From Acetobacteraceae bacterium (lineage in GTDB: Bacteria; Pseudomonadota; Alphaproteobacteria; Acetobacterales; Acetobacteraceae), in contig JASHRV010000107.1 of the NCBI GenBank assembly GCA_030037175.1, positions 1-37,735 of the forward strand: a stretch of 37,735 nucleotides of DNA, written 5' to 3'. Position numbers and translations under genes: made by a program. Below the pieces are notes generated by a model, which saw only the letters and a list, made by a program, of their open reading frames with translations, did not search any database and was not told the origin of the DNA. The stretch's first letter is position 1. Each line of letters opens with the position of its first letter. Positions 26,220 through 34,757 of the stretch are shown piece by piece.

Positions 26220-26935
26220 GGATGAAGGAAAAACTTGTCGCCGTGACCGGGGCGAGCTCCGGTATCGGGCGCGCGGTCGCGAAAGCGTTCGCACGCGAGG
26301 GCAATCCTTTGCTGTTGATCGCACGACACATGCCCTCCATCCCCGATCTTGCAGGCGCTGAAGTCACGTACGCGGAAGCCGACGTTACCGATTATGAGGC
26401 GATCGAGCATGCCGTGCGCGCCGCCGAAACGCGCTGGGGCGAAACAGAGTGCCTGGTCAACAGCGCGGGTTTCGCGGACGCGCGGGATTTCCACGCCGTC
26501 TCGCATGCGGATTTTTCGCGTGAGATCGACGTCGATCTCAAGGGTGTCCTCAACTGCACGAAAATCGTGATCGATGCGATGTCGCGCCGCAAATCCGGCA
26601 CCATCATCAATATCAGCTCGATCAGCGACAGGAAGACCGCACCGGCCGCTGTCGCCTACACCGCCTCCAAGTTCGCCGTCCGCGGCGCCTCCGAATCGCT
26701 TCGCGAGGCCGAGGGGAAGAACAATGTGCGCGTGATCAACATCGCACCCGGCTACGTGAAGACGAACATCCACGCCTCGATGGGCATCAGCTTCGAGCAA
26801 TATTGTGCGCTGCTCGGCAACCCGGACTTCATGTCCGCGGAGATGCTCGCCGATATCGTGCTTTTCTGTTGGAAGCTTCCGCAATCGGTCTGCATCCGCG
26901 ATCTCGTCGTCGCCCCCACGCGCACGAGCTTCTGA
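26216..26935 (+). CDS. Short-chain dehydrogenase/reductase
   Basis: A 239-residue classical SDR. Cofactor loop TGASSGIG is at 11-18, the N(S)AG motif is VNSAGF (81-86), catalytic Ser is in INISSIS (131-137), and Y148-x3-K152 is in YTASK. Basic residues near the loop (R38 after the second strand) hint at NADP preference. Start ATG 26216 overlaps the preceding stop; a second ATG at 26222 is equally possible. It probably acts with the preceding ICL/PEPM-fold enzyme, but the pathway cannot be read. The gene after it, the acetyltransferase, is 91 bp away. Confidence 0.9.
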   Translation: MRMKEKLVAVTGASSGIGRAVAKAFAREGNPLLLIARHMPSIPDLAGAEVTYAEADVTDYEAIEHAVRAAETRWGETECLVNSAGFADARDFHAVSHADFSREIDVDLKGVLNCTKIVIDAMSRRKSGTIINISSISDRKTAPAAVAYTASKFAVRGASESLREAEGKNNVRVINIAPGYVKTNIHASMGISFEQYCALLGNPDFMSAEMLADIVLFCWKLPQSVCIRDLVVAPTRTSF

Positions 26936-27026
26936 TCCGTTTTCTGTGAAGTGCCGCTTGTCCTGGATTTTCGTATCGTATCCGGGATAATCTCTGCTGC
27001 ATCGGTGCATCGCGGGGGGGAACCAA

Positions 27027-27836
27027 ATGACGAGCGCGCGCTTTCTCGATGCCTATCTCGACCGCATCGCGTGGGGCGGCGGCACGCTGCCGACATTGGA
27101 AACCCTCACCGGCTTGCTGCGCGCCCACATGTCCGCGATCCCATTCGAGAATCTCGATGTCCTGCTCGGTCGTCCCATTCGCCTCGACCTCGACTCCACC
27201 CACGAAAAACTCGTCGCCGCGTGCCGCGGCGGCTACTGCTTCGAGCACACCACCCTCTTCGCCGCCGCGATCGAGGCGTTCGGATTTCGCCCTGTCCGTC
27301 ACTCCGCCCGCGTCGTGCTCTTTTCCCCACGCACGGAATCACCTCGCGCGCACATGTTCCTCACGGTCTCGCTCCCCGAGGGGCGCTTCGTCGCGGACCC
27401 TGGCTTCGGCGGGGCCGCGGCGCCATTCCCGATCCCGCTCATCGATGCGGGAGGCAAACGGCCCGGTGAGGCAACGCATTGGATGGCGCGGGACGGCGAT
27501 GACTGGGTGCTGCGCACCGCAACGGGTGAGGCACAAGCAGATGCATGGGTCTCGACCCTGGAGGCGGACAACCCGATCGATTTCGAGATGGCGAATCACT
27601 TCACCGCGACACATCCGCGCTCGCCCTTCGTCAACCGCATCATGATGAGCGTTTTCAAGCCGGATGGGCGCGTCACCGTGATGAATCGCGACGTCACGAT
27701 CCGCCAGGGCACCACTTCCCGGGTACTTCAGCTTGCGGACCGGGCTGCGCTCCGCGCGCTTCTTCCCGTAGAGTTCGGCTTCGACCTGCCGGAGGTGGAG
27801 CGGATCCGCGTTCCCTCGATCCCCGAGTGGGGCTGA
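27027..27836 (+). CDS. Arylamine N-acetyltransferase
   Basis: A 269-residue NAT-family enzyme that moves acetyl from acetyl-CoA to arylamines or hydrazines. The Cys-His-Asp triad is C71 in CRGGYCFE, H109 in RAHMFL and D124 in VADPGFGG, with family spacing. The N-terminal IPFENLDVLLGR motif is also present. It starts at ATG 27027 after a G-run (GGGGGGG) that may serve as a ribosome binding site. Some NATs act in polyketide-type synthesis, but nothing here supports that. The gene is convergent with the next, 9 bp apart. Confidence 0.95.
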   Translation: MTSARFLDAYLDRIAWGGGTLPTLETLTGLLRAHMSAIPFENLDVLLGRPIRLDLDSTHEKLVAACRGGYCFEHTTLFAAAIEAFGFRPVRHSARVVLFSPRTESPRAHMFLTVSLPEGRFVADPGFGGAAAPFPIPLIDAGGKRPGEATHWMARDGDDWVLRTATGEAQADAWVSTLEADNPIDFEMANHFTATHPRSPFVNRIMMSVFKPDGRVTVMNRDVTIRQGTTSRVLQLADRAALRALLPVEFGFDLPEVERIRVPSIPEWG

Positions 27837-27845
27837 GCCCGCGCT

Positions 27846-28424
27846 TCAGCCCTGCTCTGCCGCTCCGCCCTCGATCTCCTGCGCCGGCGCATCCTCCTCG
27901 TCCGGTACGTTCGGCTCATGGTTGAGGCGGAACGTGAACCTGAGAGGCTTGCTCTCGACGCCCTGCAAGCCAAGCGCCAGCGCCGTCCGTGGGGCATAGC
28001 GCTCGGGCGCGTGCGCGCAAAGCAGCAGCGTGAGCAGACGGTCGCTGTAGCGCCGCACCGTCACCACCACCTCGCTCCCGCGTATTCGCGGCTCCTCGCA
28101 TCCCTCGACCGCCCGGCGATAGGCCTCCGTCTCGAGCGAGGCGAGCGCCGCGTTGATTGCATCGTCCCATTGCAGGGCGAAGAACGGATCATTCTCGCGC
28201 CACTGGTACACGGCCGATTTCGACCGGCCGGCGGCCACGATACCGGCCGCAACGCTGCCTGTCGCGGCCAGCCGCTCCAGAAACCGCCTCTTGGCCTCGG
28301 CGGTGGCGAGCGAGTACGCTCTTCCGTTCGCATCTCGCATCGAATCGCATTTCGGCATCGCCGGGCGGCCCGGCGGCCGCCCGGTTGCATAATCGCTCAC
28401 GCAATCGCCTCCTGCCCGATTCAC
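27846..28424 (-). CDS. Terminase small subunit-like DNA-binding protein
   Basis: A 192-residue protein. Residues about 40-80 form a helix-turn-helix (LERLAATGSVAAGIVAAGRS then SAVYQWRENDPFFALQWDDA). A conserved tail RYSDRLLTLLLCAHAPERY (about 128-147) recalls terminase small-subunit-like proteins in phage and alphaproteobacterial genomes. No large terminase, portal, capsid or integrase is in the window. The start at 28424 gives an unremarkable N terminus and could be later. It is convergent with the acetyltransferase gene. Confidence 0.65.
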   Translation of the reverse strand: MNRAGGDCVSDYATGRPPGRPAMPKCDSMRDANGRAYSLATAEAKRRFLERLAATGSVAAGIVAAGRSKSAVYQWRENDPFFALQWDDAINAALASLETEAYRRAVEGCEEPRIRGSEVVVTVRRYSDRLLTLLLCAHAPERYAPRTALALGLQGVESKPLRFTFRLNHEPNVPDEEDAPAQEIEGGAAEQG

Positions 28425-28623
28425 CGGGCGCGCGCAAACTCGGCCGCCTTTCGGGCCGTTCCTGCCGCGGATCGTCGCCGCGCCACGAACGGAAGATTAC
28501 GTACCAAGTCCCATTGAATCAATCACGTTTCGCGACCCACCAACCGCGCGTGGCTTTTCTCAGCGCACAGCGATCGGTGCGTCACTCGCATCGTCCACAC
28601 ATGTGGGGACAGCGCAGCTTCGG

Positions 28624-28652
28624 TTGACTCGCGCGCGCCGGGCGGACATTAT
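28624..28652 (+). promoter_or_regulatory. Sigma70-like promoter for the PQQ dehydrogenase
   Basis: TTGACT (28624-28629) and CATTAT (28647-28652) are 17 bp apart and stand out as AT-rich in GC-rich DNA. The ATG of the dehydrogenase is 132 bp further, so the leader is long. A 19-codon ORF from 28654 (MKRQRWLAARL) is probably chance, as it starts near the likely transcription start. The 358 bp between 28425 and 28783 contain no other gene that I can see. Confidence 0.45.
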
Positions 28653-28783
28653 TATGAAACGGCAACGGTGGCTCGCCGCGCGGCTCAGGGAGAGACGTCG
28701 CACGTTGCGGTAGCGATAGCGTCGTTCGGCCCGTGGGCGCCGGCGGTCAGGCCGCGATAAATGATCGTCTCCGGAGGAGCGTC

Positions 28784-30541
28784 ATGCGAGCAATATCGAA
28801 ACGCCTGAGCTTGGTCGCGATGGCGGCCGCGGCAATCGCGTTCATCTCACCGCATGGCCGCGCCGCTCCGGTCACGGCGGATGATCTTCTGAACGCACAG
28901 AACAACGCCGGCGAGTGGCTGATGTACGGGCGCGACTATCGCAACTGGCGCTACAGCCCGCTCGATCAGATCACGCCGGAGAATGCCGCCCAGCTGAAGC
29001 CGGTCTGGGCGATGTCGACGGGCGGCAAGTTCGGCGGGCTCGAGGCGACGCCGCTCTTCCACGACGGCGTGCTCTATTTCAGCGCGGACTATGCGCGCGT
29101 CTTCGCCGTCGATGCGCGCACCGGGACCATCCTCTGGCACTACGAACCCGAATACGGCACCGGGTTCGACGCGATGCTCTGCTGCGGCCCGATCAGCCGC
29201 GGCGTCGCGATCAAGGGCGATCTCGTCTATGTCGCGCGCCTGGACGCGGTGCTCGTCGCGCTCAACCGCACCAACGGCAAGATCGTCTGGCAGCAGAAGA
29301 TCGACGACTGGAAGCGCGGCGTCACCACGAACTCGGCACCGCTGATCGTCGGCAACCATCTCATCATCGGCGTCTCGGGCGGCGAATACGGCGTGCGCGG
29401 CTACCTCAAATCCTACGACACCGAGACCGGCGCGCTGCAATGGACCACATACACCGTTCCGGCCCCCGGCGAGCCCGGCAGTGACACCTGGCCCAAGGAC
29501 GATAGCTGGAAGACCGGTGGCGCCCCGACTTGGCTCACCGGCAGCTATGATGCCGCAACCAACACGCTTTACTGGGGCACGGGCAATCCAGGGCCATGGG
29601 CAGCCGGCCAACGCCCGGGAGACAATCTCTGGTCGGACTGCACGCTCGCGATCGACCCCGACACCGGCAAAATCAAATGGGGCTTCCAGTACACCCCGAA
29701 CGACGCCTGGGATTACGACGCGATGGCGACGCCGATCCTGATCGACATCACCATCGGCGGCAAGCCGATCAAGGCGGCTGCGCTCGCCAACCGCAACGGC
29801 TTCTTCTATGTCATCGACCGCAGTAGCGGAAAATTCGTCTACGCGATGCCTCTGGTCCAGGGCATCAACTGGACCACCGGCATCGACCCGGTGACGGGGC
29901 GCCCCTCCGAAGTGGCGGCGATGAAGCCGAAGCAGGGCGGACCCACTGTCCAACCGATCATTCCGGGCCTCGAAGGCGGAACGAACTGGTTCCCGCCGGC
30001 CTATGATCCCACCACGGGCACCATGTTCGTCGGCCAGAACCAATGGGGCATGGGGCTCACGGCCTGGGAAAAGAAGAAGCTCGTCTACAAGCCCGGCGAT
30101 CTCTACATGGGAGTCGATTACCAGATGTATCGCATGGGCGACACGATCGGCCGCATCAAGGCGATCGACGTCGCCAACAAGAAGGTGATCTGGGAGATCC
30201 AGAGTCCGTTGCCTGTCTTCGCGGGGATGCTGGCCACCAAGGGCGGCGTTCTCTTCACCGGCGATCAGCGCGGCCGCCTGCTCGCGATCGATCAGAAAAC
30301 CGGCAAGCTTCTCTGGAACTTCCAGACCGGCTCGGGAATCAACGCCTCGCCCATCACCTACGAGCTGGATGGCAAGCAATATGTCGCCATTCTCTCCGGC
30401 CTCGGCGGCGATCCGAGCTTCTATTACTCGGCGCCGAAAGGCGGAATGCTCTGGGTGTTCGCGATCGACGGCAAGGTCGACGAAGGCAATCTGTACAACC
30501 AGGAAGTCATCCAGAACGCGCTCCCGGTCTACAAGCCGTAA
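28784..30541 (+). CDS. PQQ-dependent alcohol dehydrogenase with lanthanide-type metal site
   Basis: A 585-residue periplasmic quinoprotein with an 8-bladed PQQ fold. The signal peptide is about 1-28 (cut near GRAAPV). The vicinal disulfide is C133-C134 in MLCCGP; metal/PQQ ligands are E201 (GGEYG), N268 (GTGNPGPW) and catalytic D310. W309-D310-Y311-D312 has Asp two residues after the catalytic Asp, the mark of lanthanide enzymes (XoxF, ExaF, PedH); calcium MxaF has Ala there. R337 is in NRNGFFYVIDR. XoxF and ExaF cannot be told apart from this alone. The strong GGAGGAG (28773-28779) fixes the ATG. Electrons probably go to the cytochrome c encoded 13 bp downstream. Confidence 0.93.
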   Translation: MRAISKRLSLVAMAAAAIAFISPHGRAAPVTADDLLNAQNNAGEWLMYGRDYRNWRYSPLDQITPENAAQLKPVWAMSTGGKFGGLEATPLFHDGVLYFSADYARVFAVDARTGTILWHYEPEYGTGFDAMLCCGPISRGVAIKGDLVYVARLDAVLVALNRTNGKIVWQQKIDDWKRGVTTNSAPLIVGNHLIIGVSGGEYGVRGYLKSYDTETGALQWTTYTVPAPGEPGSDTWPKDDSWKTGGAPTWLTGSYDAATNTLYWGTGNPGPWAAGQRPGDNLWSDCTLAIDPDTGKIKWGFQYTPNDAWDYDAMATPILIDITIGGKPIKAAALANRNGFFYVIDRSSGKFVYAMPLVQGINWTTGIDPVTGRPSEVAAMKPKQGGPTVQPIIPGLEGGTNWFPPAYDPTTGTMFVGQNQWGMGLTAWEKKKLVYKPGDLYMGVDYQMYRMGDTIGRIKAIDVANKKVIWEIQSPLPVFAGMLATKGGVLFTGDQRGRLLAIDQKTGKLLWNFQTGSGINASPITYELDGKQYVAILSGLGGDPSFYYSAPKGGMLWVFAIDGKVDEGNLYNQEVIQNALPVYKP

Positions 30542-30554
30542 GATCTCCCTCGCC

Positions 30555-30932
30555 GTGCCTGCCATCGTACGCGCATCGTCGCGTCCCGCCGCCGCAGTTT
30601 CGCTCCTGCTGCTCATCGGTGCTGTTTCGCTCTGGGTGCTTCGTCCCCTGACCGGCCGTGCCGACGATACCGTCACCGATCCTTATCTCGGCCAGCCCGC
30701 GGCGATCGACGCGGGCGAGCAGATCTACCGGGAGCATTGCATCATCTGCCATGGCAGGGCGGGCGGACGTGGGCCGGATCTCTTCGCCGTCACCCTCACC
30801 GACGAGGAGTTCCTCGACACCGTCCTCCACGGCCGCCCGGGCACAGTCATGCCCGCTTTCAGCACCACCCTCTCGCGCGACGATATCTGGAAGGTGCGCG
30901 CCTTCGTGAAGGCCACTCCGAAGGGGCTCTGA
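30555..30932 (+). CDS. Class I cytochrome c, presumed electron acceptor
   Basis: A 125-residue exported cytochrome c. The N-terminal signal/anchor is about 11-30, the heme motif is CIICH (62-66), and Met99 in GTVMPAF is the axial ligand. The start is taken as GTG 30555, just after the dehydrogenase stop at 30541, giving a basic N-region before the hydrophobic stretch; the frame is open upstream only as a shadow. Small cytochromes c adjacent to XoxF-type enzymes (XoxG) accept their electrons. No xoxJ-like gene is adjacent. Confidence 0.88.
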   Translation: MPAIVRASSRPAAAVSLLLLIGAVSLWVLRPLTGRADDTVTDPYLGQPAAIDAGEQIYREHCIICHGRAGGRGPDLFAVTLTDEEFLDTVLHGRPGTVMPAFSTTLSRDDIWKVRAFVKATPKGL

Positions 30933-31033
30933 CGCAATTTCCCCCGGCTGGATATTGATTCCCGCAGCAGGCTCGATAGGCTCGCGCGCCGCATGGCGGG
31001 CGACCGGCCGTTGATCAAGGGAATCGCAGACCG

Positions 31034-32050
31034 ATGCGCCTCCTTCATCTTGCCCTGTTTCTGCTCCTCGGTGCTCCCGCCGCCGCGCTCGCGACCGCCC
31101 TGCCGGTGAAGGTGATGGTGCTCACCGCCTTTCCGCCCGAGCTCGCACCCTGGCTCGCGCATCTCGATCACCCCGTGCCGCTCGAAATCGCCGGCGCCTA
31201 CGCACCCGTTTGGTGCGACACGCGGGCCGTCTGTGTCACCGAAACCGGCGAAGGGCAGATCAACGCCGCAGCCAGCGTCGCCGCCATCCTTGCCAGCTCC
31301 GCGCTCGATCTCTCCCAAGCCGTGTTCCTGCGCGCCGGCATTGCCGGTGGCCCGCCCTGGGGCAACGGCACGCTTGGTGGCGCGAACTGGGCCGACTGGG
31401 TCATATCCTGGGATTTCGGCTATCATCTCCCGGACGTTTCGAACGACCAGAGCGAGCCGCACTTCATCCCGCTCTCCGCCTCCGAGCCGCCGCTCGGCAC
31501 GCTTGCGTTTCATCTCAATCCTGCCCTGGTGGCGCTCGCTTTTTCGGCAACCAAGGACACGCCCCTGGCCGACGATGCGGCCGCGCGCGCCGGCCGCGCG
31601 CGCTATCCGGTCCAGAGCGGGCGCCTTCCCCGCGTTGCGATCGGCGCCTCCGTGATCAGCGACCAGTTCTGGATCGGCGCCGCCTACTCGCGCGAGGCGC
31701 AGTCCATCGTCTCTGATTACACTGGCGGAACCTCCTCCTATGCGAGCTCGGCTGAGGAAGACACAGGCGATGCCGGCGCGCTCGCCCGCCGCTCGCTCCT
31801 TTCGCACTATCTCAGCCTGCGCACGATCAGCGATTACGACCAGCCGCCCGCCGGCGAAACCGCCGCCGCCATGGCGCTCGCGAACGAATTTCCGGGAAGC
31901 ACCATCGCCGTCGAGAATGCGTACCGGGTCGCGCAGGCGTTCATCGCCTACGCGCTCGCCAATCCGCGGGCGGTCGCCACTGCGATCGGCGCGGACACCG
32001 TCCCCAGCCCGCGCTACCCGCTGAGCGCCACGCAAGCCGCGGGAAACTGA
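31034..32050 (+). CDS. Purine nucleoside permease (NUP family)
   Basis: A 338-residue protein with a signal peptide (1-21, ending ALATA), matching the NUP family described for fungal purine nucleoside permeases and found in many bacteria. Family features are VKVMVLTAFPPELAPW, CVTETGEGQINAAASVAAIL, FLRAGIAGGPPWGNGTLGGANWADWV and C-terminal ISDYDQPP with ENAYRVAQAFI. The fold is related to nucleoside phosphorylases, so a periplasmic binding or cleaving role is possible. There is a 101-bp gap after the cytochrome. It faces the next gene with a 9-bp gap. Confidence 0.88.
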   Translation: MRLLHLALFLLLGAPAAALATALPVKVMVLTAFPPELAPWLAHLDHPVPLEIAGAYAPVWCDTRAVCVTETGEGQINAAASVAAILASSALDLSQAVFLRAGIAGGPPWGNGTLGGANWADWVISWDFGYHLPDVSNDQSEPHFIPLSASEPPLGTLAFHLNPALVALAFSATKDTPLADDAAARAGRARYPVQSGRLPRVAIGASVISDQFWIGAAYSREAQSIVSDYTGGTSSYASSAEEDTGDAGALARRSLLSHYLSLRTISDYDQPPAGETAAAMALANEFPGSTIAVENAYRVAQAFIAYALANPRAVATAIGADTVPSPRYPLSATQAAGN

Positions 32051-32059
32051 AGCCGGGCT

Positions 32060-33472
32060 CTACCCCCTCCGGTTCCGCGCGTCCCAGTAGCGCTCGAGAT
32101 TGGCGATCAGCGTGGGGCTGAAATGGCACGCGGCCTGCTCGCGCGCATAGGCCGCGAAATAGCGCCGGAAAAGATCGAGCGGCTCGGCCGCCACCCGGAA
32201 GGCCCGCCGGTTCCCCACCGCGCTCACCGCCCCGGAATTGGTGAGCCCCGCAATGGTCCGCGCAATCGCCGCCTCCATCTCGGAGGCCGGCACGATCTCG
32301 TCGCAGATCAGCCGCCCCTCCGCACTGTCGCACGCAATCCGCCGCTCGTACTGAACGAGTTGCCGCGCCAGCCGCTCGCCGGTGAAGCGCGGCAGCCGCA
32401 GATTGGCCGCTCCCGGAATGATGCCTTCCTTGCGCGCGGGCAGGCTGAGATACGCATCATCCGCCGCCAGAACATAGTCCACGGCGAGAAGAATCTGGCA
32501 GTGCCCGCCGATCGCGAAGCCGTCCACCGCGGCGATCCACGGTTTCTCGATTCCCCATCCGTGCACGTCGTCGGGCGGCGCCTCTTCCTGCGCCACACCG
32601 CGCAGAAGCTTATGCATGAAGCCGAGATCGCGCTGGAGGAACCAGACGAACGGAATTTTTCCCTGATAGAGATGCGTGAGATTGATCCCGGCCCCGAAGA
32701 TGTGCCGGCCGTGATATTTCGCGTGCTCCACAAGGCCGCCGCGCAGCACCGCGATCTCGCTCGCGGGGTCGAGGATCGCGAGATCCACAGCGATCTCCAT
32801 CGCATCGAGCGTCGTCTGGTCCTCGGCATTCAGGAAACGGGGATTTCCCGCAACCAGCAGAACCCCCTTGCCCCGTCGCTCGAGCCGCGCCGGGCCGAGA
32901 TCCATCACACCCGTCTTCGCGAATGCTTCCAGCCGCTCGCGGCTCTCCGCGCGCGGCAACAGCATCGCGTGGCACAAATGCAGCCCCGCGCGCTCATTGC
33001 CCAGAATCGCCGCGAGCAGTATCCCCTGGTCGATCTCGAGCCCGTCCTTGTCGCGCTGAAGCGTCGCTTCCTCCGCCGCGATCTGCTCGCGCCGCGGCAC
33101 CAGGCCGGCAAACCGCTCCGCGGCCCGCAGCACGAGCGCCTCGAGCCGCACGAAACGGGAAAATCCTTCAGTCAGATCGGCGTAAACTTCCTCCGCGTGC
33201 GCTGCGAGGAAGCGCGCCCGCGCTGCCCGCGCCCGCGCCTGCACCAGCTCCACCGCCCGCGCTTCCGCCTCGTTCCGCGCGGGCTTGCGCGGCAGCAGCG
33301 CGATCAGCCGCTCGCCCAGCAGCCAGAACGCCGAATAGGCTTCGCGATCCTCCGCGAACCCGCCTGTTGCCACCCTCTCGCGCGCAAGCCAGGCTGCCGC
33401 CTCCGCGCCCGGCAGGCCGGCCGCCGCAAGCACCGCCTCGCAGCTCATCGCTGCCTCGTCCCGCGGGCTCAT
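32060..33472 (-). CDS. DpgC-family (crotonase-fold) cofactor-free dioxygenase
   Basis: A 470-residue protein. The N-terminal half is an all-helical DpgC-type domain (HAEEVYADLTEG, ERFAGLVPRREQIAAE, KDGLEIDQGILLAAILGN at about 92-160). The second half is a crotonase core: FLNAEDQTTLDAMEIAVDLA, HIFGAGINLTHLYQGKIP (about 257-274, oxyanion hole), FAIGGHCQ (319-326) and LPARKEGIIPGAANLRLPRF. DpgC of glycopeptide-antibiotic pathways cleaves 3,5-dihydroxyphenylacetyl-CoA with O2 and no metal or cofactor, giving the arylglyoxylate. The length is somewhat above typical enoyl-CoA hydratases (about 260). The start is ATG 33472, 7 bp after the PaaK-like stop; the same operon would feed it an aryl-CoA. 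The true substrate is unknown. Confidence 0.85.
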   Translation of the reverse strand: MSPRDEAAMSCEAVLAAAGLPGAEAAAWLARERVATGGFAEDREAYSAFWLLGERLIALLPRKPARNEAEARAVELVQARARAARARFLAAHAEEVYADLTEGFSRFVRLEALVLRAAERFAGLVPRREQIAAEEATLQRDKDGLEIDQGILLAAILGNERAGLHLCHAMLLPRAESRERLEAFAKTGVMDLGPARLERRGKGVLLVAGNPRFLNAEDQTTLDAMEIAVDLAILDPASEIAVLRGGLVEHAKYHGRHIFGAGINLTHLYQGKIPFVWFLQRDLGFMHKLLRGVAQEEAPPDDVHGWGIEKPWIAAVDGFAIGGHCQILLAVDYVLAADDAYLSLPARKEGIIPGAANLRLPRFTGERLARQLVQYERRIACDSAEGRLICDEIVPASEMEAAIARTIAGLTNSGAVSAVGNRRAFRVAAEPLDLFRRYFAAYAREQAACHFSPTLIANLERYWDARNRRG

Positions 33473-33479
33473 CAACGCA

Positions 33480-34748
33480 TCAATCCTTCGGCCTGAAATC
33501 GAAAATCCGCACCACCTTGCCCTCGGAGCGCGCAATCGTCCCCGGCGCAACCACCTGCACCCGCGTCGTCACGCCGACGAACACCTTGATCAGCCGCTCG
33601 ACGTTTTCCGCGATCGCCGCATGGTCCCCATCCTCAGCCCGCGCCTCCACCACCACGTCGAGCTCATCGAGATGTTCGGGCCGCCTGAGCTCGAGCCGGT
33701 AGTGCGGCACCACGCGTTCGTCCTTTGCCAGCACCGCCTCGATCTGGGTCGGAAAGACATTGACGCCGCGCACGATCATCATGTCGTCGCTCCGCCCCGT
33801 CACGCGCGCCATCCGCCGCATCGGCCGCTCCGCCGCCGGCGGCACGAGCCGCGTCAGATCGCGCGTGCGATAGCGGATCACGGGCATCCCCTCCTTCGTG
33901 AGCGTGGTCAGCACCAGCTCGCCCGCCTCGCCCTCGGCCAGCGCGCGCCCCGTCTCCGGGTCCACGATCTCGGCAAGGAAATGATCCTCCCAGATCGTCA
34001 AGGCGCCGCGCGCGTCCGGAAACTCCTGCGCCACGCCCGGCCCCATCACCTCTGAAAGCCCGTAATGGTCGAGCGCGGTCATCCCCATCCGCTGCTCGAT
34101 CTCCATGCGCATCGTCTCGCTCCAGGGCTCGGCGCCGAACATCCCAAGCCGGAGGCTGCATGCACGGGCATCGAGCCCCTGCCGCGCGAACTCATCGGCG
34201 ATCGTGAGCGCATAGGAAGGGGTCGCCATCAGGATATCGGGACGGAAATCGTTGATGAGCTGCACCTGCCGCGCGGTCGCGCCGCCGCTCACCGGAATCA
34301 CCGCGGCACCAAGATGCTCGGCCCCGTAATGATAGCCGAGCCCGCCGGTGAAGAGCCCGTACCCGAGCGCATTGTGAACCTTCTCGCCAGGTTTGCCCCC
34401 CGCCGCGCGGATCGACCGCGCCATCAGCTCCGCCCAAATCCCAAGATCGCCCCGCGTATAGCCCACGACCGTCGGCTTGCCGGTGGTGCCGCTCGAGGCA
34501 TGAATGCGCGCAATCTCTTCCATCTGCGCGGCGAACATCCCGAACGGATAGGTCGCACGCAAATCCTCCTTGGTCGTGAACGGAAATTTTTCGATATCCT
34601 CGAGCCGCCGCAGATCCCGGGGCGCCACGCCGGCGGCGGCGAATTTCTCACGGTAATGCGGCACGCGCTCGTGAACGCGCGCAATCACCGCTTTCAATCG
34701 CTCGAGCTGAAGCGCACGCAGCGCCCCGCCGTCCCCTCCGTCACGCAT
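33480..34748 (-). CDS. Phenylacetate-CoA ligase-type AMP-forming enzyme
   Basis: A 422-residue acyl-adenylate enzyme of the PaaK branch. AMP-binding SSGTTGKP (85-92), GYGLFTGGLGYHYGAE, the TPSYAL and FGAEPWSETMR motifs, YGLSEVMGPGVAQE, RYRTRDLTRL and GRSDDMMIVRGVNVFPTQIE are all PaaK family hallmarks. It should make an aryl- or arylacetyl-CoA. The start is ATG 34748; the frame continues 20 codons upstream through a translated copy of the intergenic repeat (MQRLRLC), which argues against the longer form. No PaaABCDE epoxidase or other paa genes are in the window, so the classical phenylacetate route is not evident here; the DpgC-like gene immediately downstream is. Confidence 0.93.
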   Translation of the reverse strand: MRDGGDGGALRALQLERLKAVIARVHERVPHYREKFAAAGVAPRDLRRLEDIEKFPFTTKEDLRATYPFGMFAAQMEEIARIHASSGTTGKPTVVGYTRGDLGIWAELMARSIRAAGGKPGEKVHNALGYGLFTGGLGYHYGAEHLGAAVIPVSGGATARQVQLINDFRPDILMATPSYALTIADEFARQGLDARACSLRLGMFGAEPWSETMRMEIEQRMGMTALDHYGLSEVMGPGVAQEFPDARGALTIWEDHFLAEIVDPETGRALAEGEAGELVLTTLTKEGMPVIRYRTRDLTRLVPPAAERPMRRMARVTGRSDDMMIVRGVNVFPTQIEAVLAKDERVVPHYRLELRRPEHLDELDVVVEARAEDGDHAAIAENVERLIKVFVGVTTRVQVVAPGTIARSEGKVVRIFDFRPKD

Positions 34749-34757
34749 CGCCCCTCC

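Noticed and set aside
28654-28713. A 19-codon ORF (MKRQRWLAARL start) in the dehydrogenase leader
   Set aside because: It begins at or before the likely transcription start and lacks a ribosome binding site.
32123-33496. A 457-codon + strand frame opposite the DpgC-like gene
   Set aside because: It is antisense to the recognised gene and is compositionally a shadow (Arg/Leu/His-rich).
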